The notes under the pieces are model-generated. The model saw only the letters and a program-made list of their open reading frames with translations. It made no database searches and was not told the origin of the DNA. A stretch of 64,000 bases of DNA. Source: Anadara kagoshimensis (taxonomy: Eukaryota > Mollusca > Bivalvia > Arcoida > Arcidae). Below, piece by piece: positions 36,501 through 48,400 of the stretch (position 1 is its first letter; each line of letters opens with the position of its first letter). The stretch lies in contig CM037874.1 of assembly GCA_021292105.1 (NCBI GenBank), forward strand, positions 29,502,300 to 29,566,299. Reading direction: 5' to 3'. The translations under genes and the position numbers were made by a program.

Positions 36501-37139
36501 TTCTAATCTTGGTTTTGATTTTAATGCAATTTTATGAAAAAAGTAGCTTGACTACCCTCTATTTTTTCTAAACTTATAAAACATCAAAATAACGAAAGGG
36601 TGTTACTTTTAGTTTTCCGAAATTTTAATGTTCTTTCTTGATAGGCGGCGCAGTAGAAAAATACCGCATGTCCGGAAGTAAAATCAATTAGTCCAAATTA
36701 TCTTTATGACATAATGTTAAATTTAAATGCAAGACTCTTTTGGATTCTAAGCATGGCAAAAAGTATTAAAGCTTATTATTTTTGACCATTTATGTCGTGA
36801 AAATGTCCACCAGATGGCGCTTCAGAATTTTCTTAAGTATTCTGAATACCTACCTTGAAATTTTGGCATGTTGAGTGTTCAATGCCCATGTGCAACATAT
36901 TAAAATTTCAAAATATGTTTTCAATGTATGGGCCTACCTCAACATGTTCCCAGTTTATTCTAATTTTGTGTGCCCTTGTCGTGGAATACTGATATATGGA
37001 ATACATTTCGATCTGTTTGTAGAGACACATCTTTTCTATTGCAATATTGTATTGAGGAAATGTATTGGACATTCTACATATATGAATATACTATTTAATT
37101 ATTAAAATGCATAAATGAAAAATGCCAAAAATGATTACT
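33567..37139. other. Core of the giant element, left part: no gene seen
   Basis: AT-rich sequence without a supported ORF. At about 35,525-35,680 a diverged tandem motif (AGCGAGTATCAAAATC-like, roughly 30-45 bp apart) is visible. No transposase motif was recognised on either strand. Confidence 0.45.
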
Positions 37140-38640
37140 TTGTGCTTCTTTCCAAATAAACATTATTTACTTCATTTTCTATAATCACGTGGGATTTGAT
37201 TTTTATCTTGATCGAAAAATATGTTTAATATATTTGTTACATACTGACATTCTAAAATAAATGTTGTTCAGTTTCTTTAACTTTCCAACAAAAACTGCAT
37301 AGTTCAGTTTCAAGAAGCTTGCATTTCATTGTTCGGCTGCTTATAAAATTAATATTGTGTTTAATTTTATACTGGAAATCTTGATTTTTTGTTTCATCGG
37401 TGACAAGAAAACATAATTAATCAACACATCCAATCTCTTATTTTTGTGCAAAATTTCTAATTTCTTTTAGATATATATGTAAAACATTTTGGAAACTATT
37501 TTCCTTTATTTCAATTTAGTTATAAAACTATTTCTGACTTCTCTAAGCGGATTTTCTTGTAGCTGGATTGCACTTTTCCAGATTTCCGGAATTGTATCAA
37601 TCAAGGTGTAATAATTTAGATTATTAATATTAAAATCAAACTTAGCTGTAAACTCATTATAAGACATAATATTTCCTTCATCATTTGTTAAAACCTTTAT
37701 AAAATTAATATTTTCTTTTGCCCACATTTTCCAAAAGTTTTATTTGTTTTAATGTTAGGATTTTACCAGAGATATTGTGACATTACGTCATTTGTGTTTG
37801 TGATGTAATTATTTGGTAAATTGGCCCATGCAGTGATCACCGATCACCAGAATTTATTAATCAACGGTGTGATTGAAGCAAACCCATCTTTAAAAACATT
37901 AGCACCATCGAACTCTTCGAGATCATCCAGAAGCAGACATTTCCATGGTAAAATGGCAGAGCGGATTTTCTGCACCCATGAAATCTTTTGACAAAAGAAC
38001 TTGATATGGGATACCTTTAAACTACCTTCATCATAATTCAAAAAATCAATACACCTCGTTTTTATTTTATTCAATTTGATGTTCCATATGAAAGAGAACA
38101 TCAATCTATTTTTTTCATTTATTATGTCGTTTGGAAGATCTGGCACTCAAGAATGACAAATCATTCAGAACAGAAGCTTCTTAAAGGACTCAAGTTAATC
38201 TGTATAATTTTCTGGGTAAAAATCTATATCTTCCAAATTATATTTTATACCCAAAAGTTTGAAATTTCCTTTTCAATTCCATTCTATTTTTCTGTCAGTT
38301 CTAAGTTTATCACCACAACCCCGTTTACCCCATCTAAATAACTTGTTTTTATCGAAAATAGCTTTTAAACTGGAACAGACAGAGAAGTAATCTACTCAAT
38401 TTAATGCTTTAAAACAATTTATTTATTGAATCACCGAAACCATATAGGACTGTTTTAATTCGTTTAGCAAACACAGTTGATGCAATTTTATAGTCTACAT
38501 TTAAAAAGATATAGGGCCCTAATGTTGTAGAAAATGTTTTGGTTTCTTTTTTAGGCGAACAAGTTATATCTTCCTGCCTTAAAGTTATTGACACGAAAAG
38601 TTATCAACCACATTTTGAGATAAACACCAAAACATCATTA
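37140..38640 (-). pseudogene. Decayed non-LTR retrotransposon (LINE) fragment
   Basis: Minus-strand pieces in several frames. 38594-38409 has an RT motif, YIFLNVDYKIASTVFAKRIK, as in the 'LLNVDYKI..K.LA.R' block of LINE reverse transcriptases. 38146-37844 has LMFSFIWNIKLNKIKTRCID and GSLKVSHIKFFCQKISWVQK, the region after the RT. 37727-37506 has WAKENINFIKVLTNDEG and IPEIW. Near 37,310-37,250 there is ELCSFCWKVKETEQHLF, the C-terminal CX2C..H motif. The YADD region and everything 5' are deleted or unreadable. It resembles L1/Tx1-type elements. It is non-functional. Confidence 0.75.
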
Positions 38641-40469
38641 CACCAATTTTTACAGATTAGTACATACAAAATGCACGAGTGCTCTTAATAAGCGCCTATT
38701 TTGGCTGATTTCTAGTGCTGAAAAACTGAGACAGTTTAAAGGGACACTGAAGTCTAGGGGATTATGACCAAAATCGATAGTTATAAGTACAATATTAATA
38801 ATAAAATTCAAAAAAATAAAAATTATTCCATTAAGATATATATTTCGCTATTTGAAAATTGCCGAAAATCATCGCCGCAGCTCTTCTGTGTTGGAGGTGA
38901 GAAGAACACGCTGTGACGTCATGTGTGAACAAACCTCGCCATGCTATCAATAGTGTGGTTACAGTATAGTGTAAAAGTTGTTAAAAATATTGTTTAAATA
39001 TGGTTTTGTGTGCGACCGTTGATTGTAAAAATAATTAAAAAATTATGATAACTTAGAATTTGTCTCTATTTAGACTTATTTTAAATTTAATAATGACCAA
39101 TATTGGCTAAATCATGTGCACAATGATCTATGCATCAACTAACCTAAAATGATAAAATATTCTTTTATTTTTTCACGATAAATCAATAAGATCCCAATTT
39201 CTTAAAAGTAGAATTTACATCCCTTTCTCGCATACAGGTAATTAAGAGATTATCAGTAACCTACAGTACCTTTAGATCCTGTTTATTAGACATTCCATCG
39301 CCGGTAATCAAGAGGTAGATCTACCTTACAATATACAACATAGATCTGAAGATTGATAGATGTAAATAAATTAAGTGATAAAGTCTTCACGATATCCCAT
39401 ATTAAATGTAAGTATAATTAATTTGGAATTTTGGAAAGATGAATTAAAAAAATATTAAATATTTCAATATTGATTTACGAATGTATAAATTGATGGGTCG
39501 ACTGTCGTGACTGGCGGTATGAAATTAAAATGATTTAAATTAATGAAATATTCCTATTCGTAAGTTCAATTTTAAACATCAAAAACTCTAAAAAAAAATA
39601 ATTAATCCCCCTCCCCCCGCTTCTCATGTCATTGATGCGAAGAAAATTATGTCTGTAACAGTGTGATTTAGTTCAGGACAAATTTGAATGCTGACGGCGA
39701 GAGTCCGCACAGGCCCGTCCTTTAAAATTGTATAAATTTACTTTTAAATGAATTTCCATACAATGACGTTTTTAAGTAGACTTGGCTGCAAATTTCATGA
39801 AAATCTCTTAAAAAAACTAAAATAAAGTACAATATCCACGGTATATTATTTACTATGTTATACTGCTGTTTGTGTTCACCATATCATTTCATAATTTCTG
39901 CTACTTCGTCTGTTTCACATCTTGATATAACTGAAATTATCTTGACTACGATTTTGCCTTACAAGTTATAACATATTCAGATATAAATGGAATTATCAGG
40001 ACATGGATTATACAATTCAAGCAATAATTATAGCTAGCGTCATCTTGATATAAATAAAATAATCTTGAGATATATAATACAATCCAAGTTATAATTATTG
40101 ACATGACTGGTGACATCTTGATATAAGTGAAATTATTGTGAGATGTGAAGATACTTAAATGTAACTACAAATAATTAATACATGTATAAACTAAAGAGAA
40201 TGTATTGTCCAATTTTCATTAGATTTAAAAGGACAGCTTATTTCCCGGTTTCAATGGTACACATATATAAAGAAATTGGAAACAATTACAACTTATAACT
40301 TCTGAAAGAAACGCATCTCTTATTTTCCAAACTATACACAGGATGAAATAACTCTCCTGTTTATTGTGTAACCAGCTGGTGATCTGATGACGAAACGCAT
40401 TAAAAATTAAAATAAAAAAGTGCAATTAAATTCTTGGCTCATAACAATTGTGTGGCGGAAAGGGCTCAA

Positions 40470-40555
40470 TAGGTGGTCAGGTGGCCCAATCGGTAGAGCG
40501 TATGTTAGTACATGTATTGTGAAGGTCCCGGGTTCGAGTTCGGTTACGCCGCTGT
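40470..40555 (+). repeat. tRNA-like SINE head 1
   Basis: GTGGCCCAATCGGTAGAGCG (A box) and GGTCCCGGGTTCGAGTTC (B box) about 30 bp apart. The acceptor arm does not pair, so it is not a working tRNA. Confidence 0.7.
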
Positions 40556-40677
40556 TACATTTGGGGAACCATCCGACCCTGGGCATTGGCTGACCAACAA
40601 GTTGGTCCCAGGGGTGGAACCCGCTGGTTTCGATTCAAGGGAGTTGAATAGAAAAAAGATGGGAGGAATTTGGCGGT

Positions 40678-40768
40678 CCGTGTAGCTCAATCGGTAGAAC
40701 GTCCCGCTAGTATTAGGAAGCTCCGGGCTCGAGTCCCGGTGTAGCAGCTGCATTTTCCCCTTTCCTGT
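40678..40768 (+). repeat. tRNA-like SINE head 2
   Basis: TGTAGCTCAATCGGTAGAAC (A box) and GGGCTCGAGTCCCGG (B box), followed by GCATTTTCCCCTTTCC. Paired with the head 210 bp upstream; together they look like a composite SINE. Confidence 0.7.
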
Positions 40769-41192
40769 TAGTACATCTAAAGTAGCTATCCCCTCTTCTG
40801 ATTTACAAATGCTTGTTATTCTTTTTTCATATTAATTATTATCATCATTAATATTATTTTAATGCATATTAACATCATTTTCTGGAAGGACCTATTTATT
40901 TATTTATTTATTCTATATACGTATTTATTATAAATAAATATAAGTAAAAGTCTGAAATAATTATTGTGAAAAATGATGTTTTTAAAAATTCTCTAAAAAT
41001 TATAGATATTTATGAATTACGAGATTATCAACATCTTAAAATAAGGTGTGTAAATACACAACTACTGTTGCAGTTAAAGGGTTGGTAAATATACAGGAAG
41101 TGTCGGTATACCTGTCTCGTTAGTTAAGTGGATTGGGTACACTCCGATATACAACTAGTCAGTCAATATTGAGGGTTTAATTACAGGTGACT

Positions 41193-41215
41193 ATAATAAT
41201 AATAATAATAATAAA
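41193..41215. repeat. (AAT)n microsatellite
   Basis: About seven tandem ATA/AAT units inside the TTAA element. Confidence 0.9.
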
Positions 41216-41872
41216 AACTTTATTCTCATCAACCGTAAATGTTTTTTTTTCATGACTGGCCATGGTGTAATGTCTCCTCGTCTTATGTTGTTTCTTGCAA
41301 TCGTTGCTAATCGCAAAACTTCTTGGTTGAAATGCACGATCTCAAGGTCAAAGCTGTCGATTATACATTTTTAAATAATTGCAATTTTAATTTTGTCTTT
41401 GATCTGTACGATTTCTGTGCAGCAAATGCATTCCCTCTCAGTGTTCATTGCTCGGCAGTTTCATTATATGTCCCAAACCTACAAACGATGATCATTATCT
41501 ATAACTTCGCATGAATCCGATTTGAATAAATTCTCTGGTTTACTTTCAGTTCCCTAATATTCTGACTCAAAATCAAAAAGATAATGCGCCATTTCTAATA
41601 ATATGGATAAGTAACAACTCGTAAGATGCGACACTTCAGTATATATAAACAGTAGTTAGGAAGAGTGGTTGTTCACACATGACGTCACAACTTGTTTTCG
41701 TACCTCCCGATTGAAGAGTTCCAAAATGGCCTGAGGTTACGAATTTTGATTTTTTAAACTTCTATATCTTTTTTATTTCGGCGAATAAAAAGGTGAAATT
41801 TTCAATATAATAATAATTTAACATAAATTTTCATATTTTGGTCAAATTGGCTAGACTTCAGTGTCCCTTTAA

Positions 41873-43465
41873 GGAATCATTACATATCATTATCAATGTT
41901 AATATATTTGTCAAAACACAAGAACATGATCATAATGATATTGTTATGTCTGTAAGAAAATGAACAATTCCAACAAAGGAAAAAGTTGCTTTAGAACTGT
42001 CAAAACCTCCAAGAATCGAGAAAAAGTGAAAAAGAATAATAGCTTTCAGCATTGCATCATATCATAAATATGAAGTTATCATAACAAACATACCAATCCA
42101 TGTCTAAACCAAAATCCCAAAGCATTATAAAAACAAATATTACTAATATATATTTTAATATCATCAAGATTGTTAAACAATATATGCCATCAACACTGAA
42201 AATAAAATATTTAACTCATCCACTATACTTTGGTCTACCTCAAGTGCAAATTCTGGTCGATTTCGTTTGATACATATATACTTCTAAAACTTAGTTTTAT
42301 ATTATTTTGAGGTAATTACTCATAAATATGCCGAATTTTCTAGTATTAGAAAGTTATATGTATATTTCATGATATAATTCACTCATTTGACCTTTGACCT
42401 TTTTATGATCTTCAGTACCAAACCCTAGTGATGATCTACACATTTCAAGAAATTATTTAAACATGAATGGCAGCCATTAAGGAAACTAACATCAAAGAAG
42501 GTATAATAGTTCCTTATTTATTTATTCCTCGTTTTTGTCCTATCATCTATATACTTTTTTAATAAAAAAGCGGATTTTGCCTTTAAACTACTGGTGATTC
42601 CCGTCCAAATCTCGGATTTTATACTCAGTGGTGCCGATATGTATTTATCTGGTCTGTTTGTCTGTTAAATCATTTATTGTTTTACATTCTTATTTGCATA
42701 GGATATTAAAAATGTTTTCAATTGCAAATTTTTCTCTTTTATATTACTACGTTAAAAGTGTATACGTGTTCGCTATGTCCATTTTGATAATCAGAGTAAT
42801 CCAATTGTCACAAAATCAACAGCATCTTAGCACTAAATATTACTTAAACGCCATTGAAAACATCACATTCATATCGATTAAACATATGTCCTTAGTAATA
42901 ATATTATCTGATGAAAATATTTATTTTACTTCTGTTTTATTGTAACATTCAGAACATAACATATATTAATATTTTTATATAGCTAAAGCTAAATCTCTAC
43001 CTAGAGTACTCTCAGTACTTTGATTAATTTCTATATACATGTATATGATGTTTTGCAGAATACTGGCATAGTAAACTTGGTGGATATGATCTTTTCTTAC
43101 ATCTTCACAAATTTATGTTTCAAAATTAATTATTCTACATGTATTTGGACAAGATTTTGGCATATTTATCCTAAAATTTTGTTTATTTAACGTCATGCAG
43201 TTTTAAAAACAGCCATTACTATACAATATGTTCTATTTATCTCAAAATTTTGCAAATAAAAGTTATATGTTTTTTCAAGATAAGGGCACATTATGTCCAG
43301 GATATAATTTTTTTTTTTCCATTCAGATACCTTTGACCTTATTTTTGCAATGCGTCATCCACCCTGGCGTCTATCATATGCTTATTTGCAAACTCGACTA
43401 AATTCCATTAGCTTACTTCTTTTGAATTTACCAAAAAGCTTCGAAGTCTCGGCTTTTCCAAATAG
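41873..43465. other. Core of the giant element, middle part: no gene seen
   Basis: AT-rich, with one inverted family A SINE fragment (42062-42115). The largest open frame (42628-42945) has no recognisable domain and an amino-acid content expected of AT-rich noise. Confidence 0.45.
42062..42115 (-). repeat. SINE-like repeat, family A, inverted fragment
   Basis: On the minus strand it reads TTTAGACATGGATTGGTATG preceded by GCTTTGGGATTTTGG, like the 4.2 kb copy. Confidence 0.65.
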
Positions 43466-43512
43466 ATAAATAAATAAATAAATAAATAAAATAAATAAAT
43501 AAATAATAAATA
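43466..43512. repeat. (TAAA)n microsatellite
   Basis: About eleven TAAA units with small interruptions. Confidence 0.95.
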
Positions 43513-43724
43513 CTATACAAACGAATCAATATCTTAGTCATGGAATTACACATGACCAAAAATGTCTATTTAAAATTACAAAAATTAAAATCTAAATTAA
43601 AATCGGCTTCAAATATATCATAATTATAACTCATAAAGATATAAAACTTTATCTAACATTAGACTAGTTTTTCTATCTGATTTGACGAAATACAAGTTTT
43701 ATCGAACACGTATGATACAGAATC

Positions 43725-43752
43725 TTGTATCACCAACAGTGTGGTGATACAA
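43725..43752. repeat. Perfect short hairpin
   Basis: TTGTATCACC and GGTGATACAA, 10 bp arms around AACAGTGT. It shares the GTATCAC word with the arms of the nearby 165 bp palindrome. Confidence 0.75.
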
Positions 43753-43922
43753 CATTGGCGGTAAAGCGCACGTGCACTTTCTCATTGTTACGTCATCAGG
43801 GAGTCTTGGATTTGTCGGTCATAACATAGTTCAGTGGTTTTCTGTGGTAAAATGTAATTTTTTCACATAAAGTATTGTGTTTTTCATTATTTTAAGTAAC
43901 CTAATTGGAAATGTTAGATAAA

Positions 43923-44087
43923 ATATTATATACACAGTGTGTATGTACAACACTTCGTATCAGGTCTCGTCCTTTTTTCTTAGCTGTATCACTACTCGTC
44001 GCGCAAGCGCGACTCGTAGTGATACGGCTACGAAAAAGGACTCGACCTGATACTGAGTGTTGTACATACACACTGTGTATATAATAT
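43923..44087. repeat. 165 bp near-perfect palindrome
   Basis: The two 82 bp arms meet at GCGCAAGCGC (44001-44010). The outer 29 bp are exactly complementary (starting ATATTATATACACAGTGTGT), and mismatches are few elsewhere, with no long loop. A transcript would fold into one hairpin. Overlapping open frames are by-products. Confidence 0.9.
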
Positions 44088-45463
44088 GTATCTATTATGA
44101 TTATGAAGACCATTGCAACAAATATAGTCCAGATTTAGCATTTTCAGGATTAATTTTCAAATGAGGTCAGTACCTTGGCTTTTAAACTTGATCATGGTAA
44201 AGAGCAATGTAAGTAAAAACTCAAATTGAAATTAACAAATATGAGAAAAAGCTCACAATTTCAAAACTAATTCAGAGCTTTAACATTTACTCCGTTTTGA
44301 ATGCCATGCTATGGAAACATGAAAACTAAAATGGCCTAAGCTCACATAAAAATTTAAAAGTTTATCAACAATACAGTTTTTATTGTCGAGTTCGACTTTG
44401 TCTTCGTGTTGAAAATCATTGCTTCTAAACATAAAAAAGTTATAGACAAATGTATATCAAATATTTAAAATCAAACAAAACACGGAATAAATGAATTAAG
44501 TCATAATCTTGACCCTTCACTCTGAACAAATTACAAGTTTCAGATCCTTAAAACGTCAAATATCGCATCATCTGAATGACCAAAGGTCATACGATTTTTT
44601 TGTGAAAAAAGATGAAAAAGAAACGTAACAAGAAAATTCAGTGAATTAGTATTCCTTGGAATACTATTTTAAGGGGATATTTCACTAATACATTCTTTAC
44701 ATAAGTTGCTTATTTCTCATGAATAGCTTTGAAATTTACTCCATACAAAGACTCCATAGAGAGTCCTCAAAAAGTGTAGGCTAAGAATATTGGCAAACCA
44801 ACGTTGGTTTTTTAATATGATTATATTTTCCGTGCGCTCCAGTTTTAGGTATTCCGTGCGAGGGAACCAAATAGTGCGTAACACAATATGCGGCCATGTG
44901 CTTTCGTTCAAAGATTTTTTAATAAAAAAAATAAAATTACAAATGTATGGAAACAGAGCCATGATATTTTTATTTAGAAAGGCAATTACGTTTGGAATAC
45001 GTGATATGATATTCGCGTAGTAATATGATTACCTAACAAGCCTAAACACGAGGGCTTATTTTACTCCATGTACGCCACTTCAGGTATCATACAACAGTTT
45101 CGTATTTTCGTCCATGGTCTAAACTTCAAAAATAATTAAGAAAATTGCCATAGCAACGACTTGTTGCCCTAACAACCGGAAAATGATGATTAAATCAAAA
45201 ACATTAGAAACGAAGATGCAGCGAAACGTACTTGAACATATAACTAGCGGTAAATTGTGTTGTGTGTGTACGAATCTACGGCCAGCTCATGATGGTCTCA
45301 TGCGACATGTTAATAGTGCTATTTTGTACCTTTGACGGAACGTCATTTATCTCGAAAAAGATCTGTTAAGGGTTGTTATTTTTCCCCATTTTGTAGTATT
45401 TTAAACGAGCTTTTTAAACACCAAAAAAATTGGACCTTATTTATATGTAGGGTTCCAAAATAT
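44088..45463. other. Core of the giant element, right part: no gene seen
   Basis: AT-rich. No supported ORF, RNA or repeat apart from short palindromes such as AAACCAACGTTGGTTT near 44,800. Confidence 0.45.
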
Positions 45464-48400
45464 AGCAGGTCCTTACGAAATCACATATCAAAAGGGGGTA
45501 TGGTCCTTCTGAGCTCTCGTAAGACCCGTTCTACCCCTCTAGGGTTCTTGAAATTTTCACCAAATGTTGCCATTGGATAGATCTATCCGTGGTTAAAAGG
45601 CCTAGATGGGGAAACGCATTTTCTCTGTGTACGCTACTTCAAACGTAGCAGGTCCTTACGAAATCACATATCAAAGGGGGGTATGGTCCTTCTGAGCTCT
45701 CGTAAGACCCGTTCTAACCCCTCTAGGGTTTCTGAAATTTTCACCAAATGTTGCCATTGGATAGATCTACCCGTGGTTAAAATGCCTAGATGGGAAACGC
45801 ATTTTCTCTGTGTACGCTACTTCAAACGTAGCAGGTCCTTACGAAATCACATATCAAAAGGGGGGTATGGTCCTTCTGGCTCTCGTAAGACCCGTTCTAC
45901 CCCTCTAGGGTTCTTGAAATTTTCACCAAATGTTGCCATTGGATAGATCTACCCGTGGTTAAAAGGCCTAGATGGGGAAACGCATTTTCTCTGTGTACGC
46001 TACTTCATAGGTAGCAGGTCCTTACGAATCACATATCAAAAGGGGGTATGGTCCTTCTGAGCTCTCGTAAGACCCGTTCTACCCCTCTAGGGTTCTTGAA
46101 ATTTTCACCAAATGTTGCCATTGGATAGATCTACCCGTGGTTAAAATGCCTAGATGGGGAAACGCATTTTCTCTGTGTACGCTACTTCAAACGTAGCAGG
46201 TCCTTACGAATCACATATCAAAAGGGGGGTATGGTCCTTCTGAGCTCTCGTAAGACCGTTCTACCCCTCTAGGTTCTTGAAATTTTCACCAAATGTTGCC
46301 ATTGGATAGATCTACCCGTGGTTAAAAGGCCTAGATGGGGAAACGCATTTTCTCTGTGTACGCTACTTCATAGTAGCAGGTCCTTACGAAATCACATATC
46401 AAAAGGGGGTATGGTCCTTCTGAGCTCTCGTAAGACCCGTTCTACCCCTCTAGGGTTCTTGAAATTTTTCACCAAATGTTGCCATTGGATAGATCTATCC
46501 GTGGTTAAAGGCCTAGATGGGGAAACGCATTTTCTCTGTGTACGCTACTTCAAACGTAGCAGGTCCTTACGAAATCACATATCAAAAGGGGGGGGTATGG
46601 TCCTTCTGAGCTCTCGTAAGACCCGTTCTACCCCTCTAGGGTTCTTGAATTTTCACCAAATGTTGCATTGGATAGATCTACCCGTGGTTAAAATGCCTAG
46701 ATGGGGAAACGCATTTTCTCTGTGTACGCTACTACTTCAAACGTAGCAGGTCCTTACGAAATCACATATCAAAAGGGGGGGTATGGTCCTTCTGAGCTCT
46801 CGTAAGACCGTTCTACCCCTCTAGGGTTCTTGAAATTTTCACCAAATGTTGCCATTGGATAGATCTACCCGTGGTTAAAATGCCTAGATGGGGAACGCAT
46901 TTTCTCTGTGTACGCTACTACTCAAACGTAGCAGGTCCTTACGAAATCACATATCAAAAGGGGGGTATGGTCCTTCTGAGCTCTCGTAAGACCCGTTCTA
47001 ACCCCTCTAGGGTTCTTGAAATTTTTCACCAATGTTGCCATTGGATAGATCTACCCGTGGTTAAAAGGCCTAGATGGGGAAACGCATTTTCTCTGTGTAC
47101 GCTACTTCATAGTAGCAGGTCCTTACGAAATCACATATCAAAAGGGGGGTATGGTCCTTCTGAGCTCTCGTAAGACCCGTTCTACCCCTCTAGGGTTCTT
47201 GAAATTTTCACCAAATGTTGCCATTGGATAGATCTATCCGTGGTTAAAAGGCCTAGTGGGAAACGCATTTTCTCTGTGTACGCTACTTCAAACGTAGCAG
47301 GTCCTTACGAAATCACATATCAAAAGGGGGGTATGGTCCTTCTGAGCTCTCGTAAGACCCGTTCTACCCCTCTAGGGTTCTTGAAATTTTCACCAAATGT
47401 TGCCATTGGATAGATCTACCCGTGGTTAAATGCCTAGATGGGGAAACGCATTTTCTCTGTGTACGCTACTTCAAACGTAGCAGGTCCTTACGAAATCACA
47501 TATCAAAAGGGGGGATGGTCCTTCTGAGCTCTCGTAAACCCGTTCTACCCCTCTAGGGTTCTTGAAATTTTCACCAAATGTTGCCATTGGATAGATCTAC
47601 CCGTGGTTAAAAGGCCTAGATGGGGAAACGCATTTTCTCTGTGTACGCTACTTCATAGTAGCAGGTCCTACGAAATCACATATCAAAAGGGGGGTATGGT
47701 CCTTCTGAGCTCTCGTAAGACCCGTTCTACCCTCTAGGGTTCTTGAAATTTTCACCAATGTTGCCATTGGATAGATCTACCCGTGGTTAAAATGCCTAGA
47801 TGGGGAAAACGCATTTTCTCTGTGTACGCTACTTCAACGTAGCAGGTCCTTACGAAATCACATATCAAAAGGGGGGTATGGTCCTTCTGAGCTCTCGTAA
47901 GACCCGTTCTACCCCTCTAGGGTTCTTGAAATTTTCACCAAATGTTGCCATTGGATAGATCTACCCGTGGTTAAAAGGCCTAGATGGGAAACGCATTTTC
48001 TCTGTGTACGCTACTTCATAGGTAGCAGGTCCTTACGAAATCACATATCAAAAGGGGGTATGGTCCTTCTGAGCTCTCGTAAGACCCGTTCTACCCCTCT
48101 AGGGTTCTTGAAATTTTCACCAAATGTTGCCATTGGATAGATCTACCGTGGTTAAAAGGCCTAGATGGGGAAACGCATTTTCTCTGTGTACGCTACTTCA
48201 AACGTAGCAGGTCCTTACGAAATCACATATCAAAAGGGGGGGTATGGTCCTTCTGAGCTCTCGTAAGACCCGTTCTACCCCTAGGGTTCTTGAAATTTTC
48301 ACCAAATGTTGCCATTGGATAGATCTACCCGTGGTTAAAATGCCTAGATGGGGAAAACGCATTTTCTCTGTGTACGCTACTTCAAACGTAGCAGGTCCTT

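Larger units (their letters stand above)
38740..41868. mobile_element. TTAA-flanked non-autonomous DNA element (3.1 kb)
   Basis: Starts AGGGACACTGAAGTCTAG after TTAA (38736-38739) and ends with the inverse, followed by TTAA (41869-41872). The arms remain partly similar for about 200 bp: both contain GTGACGTCATGTGTGAACAA at comparable distances (about 38,910 and about 41,670). TTAA target sites are typical of the piggyBac superfamily, although the terminal AGGG is not the usual CCC. No transposase. The interior carries tRNA-like repeats and microsatellites. Confidence 0.75.

Noticed and set aside
40470..40768. Two functional tRNA genes
   Set aside because: The A and B boxes are present but acceptor stems do not pair and the spacing is SINE-like.
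42628..42945. 105-codon plus-strand ORF with hydrophobic stretches
   Set aside because: Composition is what AT-rich noise gives (Ile, Leu, Tyr, Ser). No homology motif, promoter or splice context.
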